Shown here: one piece after another, positions 8,561 through 16,531 of the stretch
Layout: each line of letters opens with the position of its first letter
Position numbering within the stretch: position 1 is the stretch's first letter
Origin: Rhodobacteraceae bacterium UBA996
GTDB lineage: Bacteria; Pseudomonadota; Alphaproteobacteria; Rhodobacterales; Rhodobacteraceae
Direction of reading: 5' to 3'
Assembly (NCBI GenBank): GCA_002291955.1
Contig: DBBA01000344.1
Location: 2,109-48,246 of the forward strand
DNA: 46,138 bases
Position numbers and translations under genes: made by a program
Notes under the pieces: model-generated
What the model was told of the DNA's origin: nothing
What the model saw: only the letters and a program-made list of their open reading frames with translations
Databases searched by the model: none

Positions 8561-9022
8561 ATGACCGAGCTGCAGACCGCCGACATCGACCTGATCCAGC
8601 GCATCATCCCGCACCGCTATCCGTTCCTGATGGTGGACCGGGTCGTGGACATCGTTCCGGGGACATCCGCGACCGGCATCAAGAACGTCACCTTCAACGA
8701 GCCGCATTTCCAGGGGCACTTCCCGGGCATGCCGGTGATGCCCGGAGTGCTGATCGTCGAAGCGATGGCCCAGACCGCGGCCGTGATGGTTGGCGTCAGC
8801 CAGGGCCTGGCCGACAAGGGGATGGGTGTGTTCTTCATGGGCCTCGATGCCGTGAAGTTCCGCCGCAAGGTGGCGCCCGGCGACGTGCTGCACCTGAAGG
8901 TCACGACGCTGCGCGGCGGCGGCAAGGTCTGGCGGTTCGCCGGGAAGGCCGAAGTCGACGGGCAACTGGCAGCCGAGGCCGAGTTCACCGCGATGATGGA
9001 CAAACCCAAGGGCGCGGCATGA
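8561..9022 (+). CDS. fabZ: (3R)-hydroxyacyl-ACP dehydratase FabZ
   Basis: Dehydrates beta-hydroxyacyl-ACP in fatty acid elongation, at the branch with lipid A synthesis. The 153-residue hot-dog-fold protein has IIPHRYPFLMVDRV and the catalytic segment HFPGMPVMPGVLIVEAMAQ with His53 and Glu67. The ATG at 8561 has AGGGG (8549-8553) upstream; an in-frame GTG at 8537 would add 8 unlikely residues. The gene overlaps lpxA by 4 nt (ATGA), implying translational coupling. Confidence 0.96.
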   Translation: MTELQTADIDLIQRIIPHRYPFLMVDRVVDIVPGTSATGIKNVTFNEPHFQGHFPGMPVMPGVLIVEAMAQTAAVMVGVSQGLADKGMGVFFMGLDAVKFRRKVAPGDVLHLKVTTLRGGGKVWRFAGKAEVDGQLAAEAEFTAMMDKPKGAA

Positions 9023-9825
9023 GCGTGCATCCCACGGCCCGTGTTCATCCGCTTGCGGCGGTGGACCCCGCGGCGACGGTCGGCGAGGGTTGCGAGATCG
9101 GTCCCTTTGCCGTGATCGGACCCGAGGTGACCCTGGGTGCGCGCGTCACGGTCAAGTCGCACGCTGTCGTCACCGGCTGGACCGATGTGGGCGACGACTG
9201 CACCGTCTTTCCGTTCGCCGTGCTGGGCGAGGTTCCGCAGGACCTGAAGTTCAGGGGCGAGCGCACCCGGCTGACGATCGGCGCCCGCACCCGCATCCGC
9301 GAGCACGCGACGCTCAACACTGGCACCGAGGGCGGGGGGGGGCTGACATCGGTCGGCGAGGATTGCCTGATCATGGCGGGCGCCCATTTGGCCCATGACT
9401 GCCGGGTGGGCAACCGGGTGATCCTGGTGAACAACTCGGCGCTTGCCGGCCATTGCGTGGTCGAGGATGACGTGATCCTTGGCGGTCTGTCCGGTGTGCA
9501 CCAGTGGGTCCGCATCGGCCGCGGCGCGATCATCGGGGCCGTCACCATGGTGACGAACGATGTCATCCCCTATGGCCTGGTGCAGGCGCCAAGGGGGCAG
9601 CTCGACGGGCTGAACCTGGTGGGGCTGAAGCGCCGCGGTGTGCCCCGGGCGGACATCACTGCGCTACGGGCCGCCTACCAGATGCTGGCGCAAGGCGATG
9701 GCGCGTTCCTTGACCGGGCGCGGCGCCTGGGCGAGGAGACCGACAGTCCTTACGTGCGCGAGATCGTGGATTTCGTGCTGGGCGCGTCGGACCGGTCGTT
9801 CCTGACACCGCATCAGGGGGGCTGA
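9019..9825 (+). CDS. lpxA: UDP-N-acetylglucosamine acyltransferase
   Basis: The first enzyme of lipid A synthesis, transferring a hydroxyacyl chain from ACP to UDP-GlcNAc. The 268 residues show left-handed beta-helix hexapeptide repeats from the N-terminus (VHPTARVHPLAAVDPAATVG and on), the catalytic His126 in GAHLAHDC, and a helical C-terminal domain. A run of nine G near 9333-9341 is in frame. The stop codon abuts the lpxI start with no gap, so lpxA-lpxI-lpxB is certainly one unit. Confidence 0.97.
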   Translation: MSVHPTARVHPLAAVDPAATVGEGCEIGPFAVIGPEVTLGARVTVKSHAVVTGWTDVGDDCTVFPFAVLGEVPQDLKFRGERTRLTIGARTRIREHATLNTGTEGGGGLTSVGEDCLIMAGAHLAHDCRVGNRVILVNNSALAGHCVVEDDVILGGLSGVHQWVRIGRGAIIGAVTMVTNDVIPYGLVQAPRGQLDGLNLVGLKRRGVPRADITALRAAYQMLAQGDGAFLDRARRLGEETDSPYVREIVDFVLGASDRSFLTPHQGG

Positions 9826-10743
9826 ATGCTCGCCATCTTCGCCGGGACAGGGGTGCTGCCCGGCCTTCTGCGCGCGGCGCGGCCCGATGCGCTGGTGTGC
9901 GAGATGCAGGGGCAGCCGTCGGCGCTGACCGGACCGGGCGTGCTGGCGTGGCGGGTCGAGACGCTGGGCACGTTCCTGGCGGACCTGCGCGACCGCGGCG
10001 TGACCGAGGTCTGCCTGGCCGGGGGCATCCGGCGCCCGTCCCTCGACTTGGCCGCGGTCAATGCCGCCACGCGACCGATCCTGGCGCGGCTGGCGGGCGC
10101 GCTTGTCGCGGGGGATGACGCGGCCCTGAGGGCGGTCATGGGTGTGCTGGAGGAGGCAGGGTTTGCCGTGCGGGCCGCGCAGGACATCCGGCCCGACCTT
10201 CTCCCGCCGGCTGGTGTTCCGACCCTCGCGAAGCCTGCACCGGGTGTGGCGGCGGATGCCGACCGCGGGCTGGCCGTGATCGCGGCCATGGGGGCCGCGG
10301 ACGTGGGGCAGGCCTGTGTGGTCCGCGCCGGTCAGGTGATGGCGGTCGAGGCCGCACCCGGAACCGACTGGATGCTGGCGTCCCTGTCGCCTGCGCCAGT
10401 GGCCGCGCGACCCGGTGATCCGCTGACCTGGGCCGCCGATGCGGCGGGCGAGGTCATCGACACCTGGGCCGACTGGCTGACCGGACCCGATGCCCCCCGT
10501 CCCGCAGCGCCCGTGCCCCCCGCGCAGGCCATCGCCGCGGGCGGGGTGCTGGTGAAGGCACCGAAGCCCGCGCAGGATCGTCGCGCCGACTTGCCCGCCA
10601 TCGGCCCCGGCACCGTCGCGGGTGCCGCGCGGGCCGGTCTTGCGGGCATCGTCGTCGCGGCAGGCGGGGTGATGGTGCTGGACCTGCCCGCGACCGTGGC
10701 GGCCAGCGACCGGGCCGGGCTTTTCCTGTGGGTACGGGCCTGA
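9826..10743 (+). CDS. lpxI: UDP-2,3-diacylglucosamine pyrophosphatase LpxI
   Basis: Hydrolyses UDP-2,3-diacylglucosamine to lipid X, the step done by LpxH in E. coli; alphaproteobacteria commonly use the unrelated LpxI. The 305-residue protein has the N-terminal Rossmann-like IFAGTGVLPGLL, VCLAGGIRRPSLD, and the conserved C-terminal core KAPKPAQDRRADLPAIGPGT followed by a Gly/Ala-rich segment. Its place exactly between lpxA and lpxB supports the call. It is slightly longer than the Caulobacter enzyme, through an Ala/Pro-rich loop around residues 220-235. Confidence 0.93.
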   Translation: MLAIFAGTGVLPGLLRAARPDALVCEMQGQPSALTGPGVLAWRVETLGTFLADLRDRGVTEVCLAGGIRRPSLDLAAVNAATRPILARLAGALVAGDDAALRAVMGVLEEAGFAVRAAQDIRPDLLPPAGVPTLAKPAPGVAADADRGLAVIAAMGAADVGQACVVRAGQVMAVEAAPGTDWMLASLSPAPVAARPGDPLTWAADAAGEVIDTWADWLTGPDAPRPAAPVPPAQAIAAGGVLVKAPKPAQDRRADLPAIGPGTVAGAARAGLAGIVVAAGGVMVLDLPATVAASDRAGLFLWVRA

Positions 10744-10753
10744 GGGGGCGCGG

Positions 10754-11938
10754 GTGAAGCTGTACCTCATCGCGGGCGAACCCTCGGGCGACCGGTTGGG
10801 GGGCGCGCTGATGGCAGGGTTGCGGGAATTGTCCCCCGCGGTGCAGGTCGTGGGCATCGGCGGGCCGCGGATGGCCGAACAGGGGCTGTCCAGCCGCGTG
10901 CCGATCGACGAGCTGACCGTGATGGGTCTGGCCGAGATCCTGCCGAAGTATCGTAGCCTGATGCGGCACATCGACAATACCGCGCAGGATGTCCTGCACG
11001 AGGCGCCCGCCGCGCTGGTGACCATCGACCTGCCCGAGTTCGGCCTGCGTGTCGCTTCGCGCGTGCGGGCGGCGAACCCCGGCATCCGCACGATCCATTA
11101 CGTCGCGCCCTCGGTCTGGGCCTGGCGACCGGGACGCGCGGCGAAGATGGCCCGCCACATCGACCATGTGCTGGCGCTCTTGCCGTTCGAGCCGCCCTGG
11201 ATGACCGCCGCGGGGATGGGCTGCGATTTCGTCGGCCACCCCGTGGTCGCGGAACCCGTGGCGACGCCCGCCGATGCCGCCGCCTTCCGTGCCGCGCATG
11301 GCATCGACGGGGGGCCGATGGTCGTCGTCCTGCCGGGGTCGCGCGTGGGCGAGGTGCGGCGCCTGTTGCCCGTTTTCGGGCCTGCGTTGCAGGCCCTTGC
11401 CGCGCGCCACCCCGGTCTGCGCGTCGTGGTCCCGCTGGCCGCGCCCGTGGCAGACACGGTGACCGCCGCCGCCCGCGACTGGCCAGGCCGCCCCGTGCTG
11501 CTCGACCCGCGCCACCAGCCGCCCGAGGTCACCGAGACGGCCAAGCGCGCAGCCTTTGCCGGTGCCGATGCCGCACTTGCGGCCTCGGGCACGGTGTCGC
11601 TCGAACTCGCGGCCCAGGGCTGCCCGACGGTCGTCGCCTATGACTTCGCGCCGCTGACGTGGTTCCTGATGAAGCGGATGGTGCGTGTGGACACGGTCAC
11701 GCTGGTGAATCTGGTCAGCGAGACGCGGACGGTGCCGGAATACCTTGGCCCCGACTGCCGCCCCGGTCCTGTCGCCGACGCGCTGTGCCGCCTGCTGACC
11801 GACCCAGCTGCCCATGCGGCACAGAAGGCCGCGATGGCCACCACCATGCAGCGGCTGGGGCAAGGCGACGATCACCCTGGCCTGCGCGCCGCGCGGGCAG
11901 TGCTGCGGGTTGCTTCAGGCGGGCAGGTGCCGCGTTAG
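10754..11938 (+). CDS. lpxB: Lipid-A-disaccharide synthase
   Basis: A GT19 glycosyltransferase joining lipid X and UDP-diacylglucosamine. The 394 residues begin with KLYLIAGEPSGDRLGGAL and contain the family core PSVWAWRPGRAAKM, VLPGSRVGEVRRLLPVF and ASGTVSLELAAQGCPTVVAY. The start is GTG 10754, 10 bp after lpxI, preceded by GGGGGCGCGG. The 3' end overlaps the convergent hydrolase gene by 24 bp (11915-11938), so the last residues share DNA with its C-terminus. Confidence 0.96.
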   Translation: MKLYLIAGEPSGDRLGGALMAGLRELSPAVQVVGIGGPRMAEQGLSSRVPIDELTVMGLAEILPKYRSLMRHIDNTAQDVLHEAPAALVTIDLPEFGLRVASRVRAANPGIRTIHYVAPSVWAWRPGRAAKMARHIDHVLALLPFEPPWMTAAGMGCDFVGHPVVAEPVATPADAAAFRAAHGIDGGPMVVVLPGSRVGEVRRLLPVFGPALQALAARHPGLRVVVPLAAPVADTVTAAARDWPGRPVLLDPRHQPPEVTETAKRAAFAGADAALAASGTVSLELAAQGCPTVVAYDFAPLTWFLMKRMVRVDTVTLVNLVSETRTVPEYLGPDCRPGPVADALCRLLTDPAAHAAQKAAMATTMQRLGQGDDHPGLRAARAVLRVASGGQVPR

Positions 11939-12781
11939 GAACGCCTGCCACGCGTTCCGCATCGCGGGCGTCTCGGCATGGCCACCCCCGGCCTCGCGGT
12001 ACTCTGCGAACGGCTCTGCGCCATACGCTGCCCGCGCCTTGGCCAGGGCAGGTTCCGTCGCGTGCGGCGGGGTCAGCAGGTCGGCATCGCCCCAGCCCAC
12101 GAACTGTGGCCGGGGTGCGACCAGACCCGCGATGGTCCCGGCCGATGCCAGCGCGACCAGTCCCGGGACCGTCATGTAGGGCCCATGCAGGTCATGCGCG
12201 CCGGTGGCGATCAGCGTGCCCAGATCGGCGAAACAGCACAGCTGGATCAGGCAGGCCACGCGGTCGTCCACGGCTGCCAGCCAGTAGCCCAGCGTTGCGC
12301 CCATCGACAGTCCCCACACGCCCGCCCGCCCGTCGCACCAGTCCTGCGCCAAGGCCCAGGTCAGAGCCGCGTGACACTCGCCCAGCATCTGCCCAGCAAG
12401 GCTTCGCCCCTGCCAGAGTGCCGCCTTTGCGGCAGGACCTTCCAGCGTGCCTGCACGGTCGCCGAAGCATGGCATGTCGAGACACAGCACGGCATAGCCA
12501 TGTTCCGCCAGTAGCGGACCGACCGGCGACACCAGGGACGGCCGCCCGTCGAGGATTTCCCGCGCGCCGATCCCGTAGCGCGCGCCGTGGGCGTGGATCA
12601 CCAGCACCACCGGGGCGGGCAGGGAGCGGTCAGGGCGGATCAGGAACCCGCGCACGCGCTCGCCCGTCGCCGTTGCAAAGGTCAGCCGTGTCGCGCCGCT
12701 GTCCGCCGCGTCCGACAGGAACCGCAAGGGATGCGCGCCGATCTCGAACCGGCGGGCAAGCTGCTCCCGCAGATCGGTCAC
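11915..12781 (-). CDS. Alpha/beta hydrolase (dienelactone hydrolase/acetyl esterase type)
   Basis: A 288-residue cytosolic serine hydrolase. Visible elements: oxyanion region VVLVIHAHGARYGIG (residues 58-72), nucleophile elbow GLSMG (Ser159), acid in GWGDADLLTPP (about Asp234), and His268 in AGGGHAE, followed by a short C-terminal helix. The helical insert with SLAGQMLGECHAALTWALAQ is typical of dienelactone-hydrolase and acetyl-esterase relatives. The substrate is unknown. The ATG overlaps the stop of the upstream xdhC-like gene by 4 nt, so the two are cotranscribed; the 3' end overlaps lpxB in a tail-to-tail arrangement. Confidence 0.8.
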   Translation of the reverse strand: MTDLREQLARRFEIGAHPLRFLSDAADSGATRLTFATATGERVRGFLIRPDRSLPAPVVLVIHAHGARYGIGAREILDGRPSLVSPVGPLLAEHGYAVLCLDMPCFGDRAGTLEGPAAKAALWQGRSLAGQMLGECHAALTWALAQDWCDGRAGVWGLSMGATLGYWLAAVDDRVACLIQLCCFADLGTLIATGAHDLHGPYMTVPGLVALASAGTIAGLVAPRPQFVGWGDADLLTPPHATEPALAKARAAYGAEPFAEYREAGGGHAETPAMRNAWQAFLTRHLPA

Positions 12782-13794
12782 CCGACCGGACCCGGTCGCG
12801 TGGCCAGAACTTCAGCCAGCACCGACACGGCCAGCGTGCGGGCATCCCGGGCCGAGGGCACCAGCCCGATGGGCCCTCGCAGCCGTGCCAGTCGCCCTTC
12901 GCCGACCCCCATGCCGCGCAGCGCCATCGCGCGTGCATCCGCCGACCGGCGACTGCCCTGCGCGCCGACATAGAACGCGTCCGTCGCCAGCGCCTGAGCG
13001 AGGATCGGCGGCTCCCAGTCGTGATCGTGGAAGAACAGGACGACGGCCGTCCACGGGTCGGGCGCCAGATCGTCCGGGAACCGCGCCACGGGCAGGGCGC
13101 GGGAGGCCAGTCCTGCGCGGGCGGGGGCGTCCAGCGTTTCGGGATCGGGCGACAGTAGCACCGCCGGGAAGCCCGCCGCCTGCACCAGCGCCGCAAAGGC
13201 CGACGCTTCGGGTCCCTTGCCGAAGATCAGGAAGCGCGTCTCGGGCGGGCGGGCGATGACCAGCCGGTCACCGTCGCGTCCTGTCTCGGCCATGCCGTGC
13301 AGCGCCAGGGCACCGGTGCAAAGGTCGATCCCCAGCGCCACCGGGCGCCGCGCTGCCTCCTCGGCCCGCAGGCGGGTCAGCACGTCACGGTCGGGGTCCG
13401 GTAGCAGCGCAATGTCCAGGCCGCCGCCGCACGGAAGCTGGATATCCACGAACGGCGAGCCGCGCCCGTAGCGCAGGACGCGCGGGCACCCGGTCTCCAG
13501 CGTCCGCATGGCTTGCAGCGCAATGTCCCGCTCCACGCAGCCCGACGACAACGTGCCCACGCGCGCCGGGTCGGGGTCACCCGGCAGAACCGCCATCATC
13601 GCGCCCACCGGACGGTAGGATGGTCCCTCGACCCCTGCGATCACGGCAAGGACACCCGTCGCCCGGGTGCCGACCAGCGCCGCAACGGGGTCCGCGAGCG
13701 CACCGAGGACAGGCGCATCCAAAAGCGTGGCCGCCGCACCGGGGGCCTCTGGCGCGGGGATCGGCACGACAGCAAGAGCATCCGTGGACGTCAT
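12778..13794 (-). CDS. XdhC/CoxF-family molybdoenzyme maturation protein
   Basis: XdhC proteins bind molybdenum cofactor, help sulfurate it, and insert it into xanthine-dehydrogenase/CO-dehydrogenase-type hydroxylases. The 338 residues contain the N-terminal domain GVEGPSYRPVGAMMAV, TLSSGCVERDIAL and LPCGGGLDIAL, then a C-terminal Rossmann domain starting FLIFGKGPEASAFAALVQAAG. The N-terminal 35 residues are an Ala/Pro-rich extension. No hydroxylase subunits are adjacent; the nearest are coxSLM about 25 kb away on the other strand. Which enzyme it serves is therefore open. Confidence 0.85.
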   Translation of the reverse strand: MTSTDALAVVPIPAPEAPGAAATLLDAPVLGALADPVAALVGTRATGVLAVIAGVEGPSYRPVGAMMAVLPGDPDPARVGTLSSGCVERDIALQAMRTLETGCPRVLRYGRGSPFVDIQLPCGGGLDIALLPDPDRDVLTRLRAEEAARRPVALGIDLCTGALALHGMAETGRDGDRLVIARPPETRFLIFGKGPEASAFAALVQAAGFPAVLLSPDPETLDAPARAGLASRALPVARFPDDLAPDPWTAVVLFFHDHDWEPPILAQALATDAFYVGAQGSRRSADARAMALRGMGVGEGRLARLRGPIGLVPSARDARTLAVSVLAEVLATRPGPVG

Positions 13795-13940
13795 GGCGCA
13801 AGCATAGGGGGCGGGGCGCGGCTCGCAAGCCCAGGCATTCGCGCGCGAACGGGCCGCGCAACACCCATCCGAATTTTCTTGACGAACCCGTGATCGCGGC
13901 GCGACTCCTGTCGGAAACGGGCAGTCAAGGGAGCTTGCCG

Positions 13941-14417
13941 ATGTTCACGACGACAGGTTGGACCGCGGCCGCAGCACTTTCGGTGGCAGCAGCAGCGGCA
14001 GCGCCCGCGTCCGCCTGCCCGGACTGGGAGGCGGCGCCGCATTTCGGCACGATCACGCTTCAGGCCGGTTTCGCGCCCGACCCTGCCCAGTACTCGATCA
14101 CGGCGGGCGGCACGATCCCGCTGGAACGCTGCTTCACCGGTGGCTTCTCGGGGTTCGTGACCACGCGCCCGGATTTCGACCTGTACTGGGAAGGATCGTC
14201 GGCCCAACTGACCATCGCGGTGCAGTCGAACGCCGATGCCGTGCTGCTGGTGAACGCGCCGGACGGACAGTGGTACTATTCCGACGACCATCGCGGCACG
14301 GACCCTGCGCTGACCTTCACCAATCCGCAGCAGGGCCTGTATGATATCTGGATCGGCACCTACGACGGATCGCGCCGCAACCCGGGTCGGCTGATCTTCA
14401 CCGAATACAACTGGTAG
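13941..14417 (+). CDS. Small secreted protein with PPC-like beta-sandwich pattern
   Basis: A 158-residue exported protein of unknown function. Signal peptide MFTTTGWTAAAALSVAAAAA to ASA25; the mature form starts CPDW and has a second Cys in ERCFTGG that could form a disulfide. The rest is beta-rich, with QLTIAVQSNADAVLLVNAPDG followed by WYYSDD, DPALTFTNP and GLYDIWIGTYDG, resembling bacterial pre-peptidase C-terminal (PPC-like) domains; relatives are sometimes labelled peptidase S1, but I see no catalytic triad. The ATG has AAGGGAG (13927-13933) upstream. It is divergent from xdhC and convergent with the ghrA-like gene (9-bp gap). Confidence 0.7.
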   Translation: MFTTTGWTAAAALSVAAAAAAPASACPDWEAAPHFGTITLQAGFAPDPAQYSITAGGTIPLERCFTGGFSGFVTTRPDFDLYWEGSSAQLTIAVQSNADAVLLVNAPDGQWYYSDDHRGTDPALTFTNPQQGLYDIWIGTYDGSRRNPGRLIFTEYNW

Positions 14418-14426
14418 GCTGCCGCC

Positions 14427-15362
14427 TCAGTAGCCCGCGGTCCTGTCCACGAGATGCAGCAGCGGCTGTCCGGCTTCCGCGCGCGCAAGGTTCGCGGCGA
14501 CCACCCGTGCGGCCGTGGCGGGTCGTGTCGCCGCCGCGATGTGGGGCGTCACGGTGACGGACGGGTGCGCCCAGAACGGATGATCCGCCGGCAGGGGTTC
14601 GACGCGGAAGGTGTCGAGCGTCGCGTGCGCGACGTGACCGCTGTCGAGCGCGGCCAGAAGGGCCGCGTCATCGACTAGCGCGCCACGCCCCGGGTTCAGG
14701 ACAATCGCCCCGCGCGGCAGAAGCGCAATCGTCCGGGGGTTCAGGATGCCCTCGGTTCCCGGCGTGCGCGGCAGAAGCAGCACGACGATCCCTGACCGCG
14801 CCAGCACCGCGTCCAGCCCCGCGTCTCCGTGGTGGGTCGTGATCCCGGGCAGGTCCTTGGGACTGCGGCTCCACCCCGCCACATCGAAGCCGATCCCCGC
14901 CAGTGCCCTGGCGCAAGCGGACCCCAGTTCACCAAGGCCAAGCACCCCCACCCGGCGCTCGTGCGCAAGGGGTGGCACCCGCGGGCGCCAGTCCGGGCCC
15001 GTGCGCCGGATGTCCGTGTCGATCCCGAGGTGGTGGCGCAGAACGTGGCCCGTCACCCATTCGACCATCCCCTGCCGCAGGCCGGGGTCCACCATCCGCG
15101 CCAGCGGCACCCGCAGGGTGGGGTTGCCCACCACGTCCTCGACCCCGGCCCACAGGCTGAACACCGCCTTGAGGCGGGTGTAGGGCGTGAAGTCGGCCAA
15201 CCCGCCCGAGGGCGCGTGCAGGATGTAGTCGACCGTTTCGGGCGCAGCCTCGGTCCGCAGGCGCGCCGCGAGCCCGGCGTCGGCCAGCGCCTCGGCAAGC
15301 GGCGCTTCCCAGGCCTCCCACGCCTCGGCCCTTGCGGCGAACAGAAGGGTCGGCCCGGTCAT
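14427..15362 (-). CDS. ghrA: D-2-hydroxyacid dehydrogenase, glyoxylate/hydroxypyruvate reductase A type
   Basis: A 311-residue NAD(P)H-dependent reductase of glyoxylate/hydroxypyruvate-like 2-oxoacids. NAD-binding motif VGVLGLGELGSACARAL, catalytic Arg in LNPGRGALVDD, and the Glu and His of the triad within RVEPLPADHPFWAHP and TVTPHIAA. Its ATG overlaps the rodA stop by 4 nt (ATGA), so it is translated as the last gene of the mre-mrdA-rodA operon. The exact substrate is not determined by sequence; other GhrA-like acids are possible. Confidence 0.85.
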   Translation of the reverse strand: MTGPTLLFAARAEAWEAWEAPLAEALADAGLAARLRTEAAPETVDYILHAPSGGLADFTPYTRLKAVFSLWAGVEDVVGNPTLRVPLARMVDPGLRQGMVEWVTGHVLRHHLGIDTDIRRTGPDWRPRVPPLAHERRVGVLGLGELGSACARALAGIGFDVAGWSRSPKDLPGITTHHGDAGLDAVLARSGIVVLLLPRTPGTEGILNPRTIALLPRGAIVLNPGRGALVDDAALLAALDSGHVAHATLDTFRVEPLPADHPFWAHPSVTVTPHIAAATRPATAARVVAANLARAEAGQPLLHLVDRTAGY

Positions 15363-16513
15363 GCCCGGCTCCGGGGGCGGTGCACATGGGCGCTCTGCAC
15401 CAGCCCGAAGGCCAGCAGCAGCACCAGAAGGTTCGATCCGCCATAGGACAGGAAGGGCAGGGGCAGCCCCACCACCGGCGCCAGCCCCATGACCATCGCA
15501 AGGTTGATGACGAGGTTGTAGAACAGCGTGGCAGCAATCCCGAGCACCAGAAGTGCCGAGAAGCGGTCCCGCATCTGTAGGGCAGACGCGATGCAGAAGA
15601 ACAGGATCAGCGCGTAGAGCAAGAGAAGCGACAACCCGCCCACCAGCCCGAACTCCTCGCCCAGCGTCGTGAAGATGAAGTCGGTGTGCTTTTCCGGCAG
15701 GAAGTTCAGCCGCGACTGGGTGCCCTGCATGAACCCCTTGCCGGCCCATCCCCCCGACCCCAGCGCGATCTTGGCCTGGATGATGTTGTAGCCCGCGCCC
15801 AGCGGGTCGGCCGCGGGGTCCAGGAATGTGTCGATCCGGCGGTACTGGTAGTCATGCAGCAGTTGCCAGGGCGTACCGCGGGTCAGGAACACCGACGCGA
15901 CGGTACCACCGCCGATCAGCGCCGCGGCCGCGAAGTACCAGATCGACACCCCGGCCAGGAACATGACCGTGACCCCGATCAGCACGGTCAGCACCGCCGT
16001 CCCGAGGTGCGGCTGCATCAGGATCAGCAGGACCGGGACCCCGATCAGGAGAAGCGGCAGGATCACCCAGACGGGCCGCGATGTCCGCTCGGGGTCGAGC
16101 CAGTCGTAATAGGCCGCCAGCGCCATCACCAGCGCGACCTTCATCAACTCTGACGGCTGGATCCGGATGAACCCGAGGTCGAGCCAGCGCTGCGCGCCCA
16201 TGCCGATCGACCCGGCAACCTCGACCGCCACCAGCATCAGAAGCGCCGTGACATAGGCCACGGCCGCCATGTTCCTCCAGAACCAGATCGGCACGAGGGC
16301 GACGATCAGCATCCCCAGAAGGCCCACGCCCAGCCGGATCGCCTGCGGTTCGGCCCAGCGACCGAAGCTGCCACCGGCGACCGAGGTCAGCTGCAGGATG
16401 CCCACCGCGGTGACCGCCGCAATTGCCAGCGCAAGGGGCCAGTTGACGTGCAGGATCTTGGACAGGCCGGTCGGCACCGTCCGGACCTGATACTCCAGAT
16501 AGGTTCCGCGCAT
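15359..16513 (-). CDS. rodA: Peptidoglycan glycosyltransferase RodA (SEDS family)
   Basis: The polytopic SEDS polymerase of the elongasome, acting with PBP2. The 384 residues have about ten membrane helices; SEDS signatures include AQRWLDLGFIRIQPSELMK, DPLGAGYNIIQAKIALGSGG, LPEKHTDFIFTTLGEEFG and the C-terminal PLPFLSYGGSNLL. The ATG at 16513 is 18 bp after the mrdA stop. It is coupled to the downstream 2-hydroxyacid dehydrogenase by an ATGA overlap. Confidence 0.96.
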   Translation of the reverse strand: MRGTYLEYQVRTVPTGLSKILHVNWPLALAIAAVTAVGILQLTSVAGGSFGRWAEPQAIRLGVGLLGMLIVALVPIWFWRNMAAVAYVTALLMLVAVEVAGSIGMGAQRWLDLGFIRIQPSELMKVALVMALAAYYDWLDPERTSRPVWVILPLLLIGVPVLLILMQPHLGTAVLTVLIGVTVMFLAGVSIWYFAAAALIGGGTVASVFLTRGTPWQLLHDYQYRRIDTFLDPAADPLGAGYNIIQAKIALGSGGWAGKGFMQGTQSRLNFLPEKHTDFIFTTLGEEFGLVGGLSLLLLYALILFFCIASALQMRDRFSALLVLGIAATLFYNLVINLAMVMGLAPVVGLPLPFLSYGGSNLLVLLLAFGLVQSAHVHRPRSRA

Positions 16514-16531
16514 CGGACAGCGCCCCTTTCG

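Noticed and set aside
11659..13158. 499-codon plus-strand frame across the end of lpxB and the hydrolase/XdhC genes
   Set aside because: Overlaps real genes on both strands; composition is Arg/Pro-rich without motifs.
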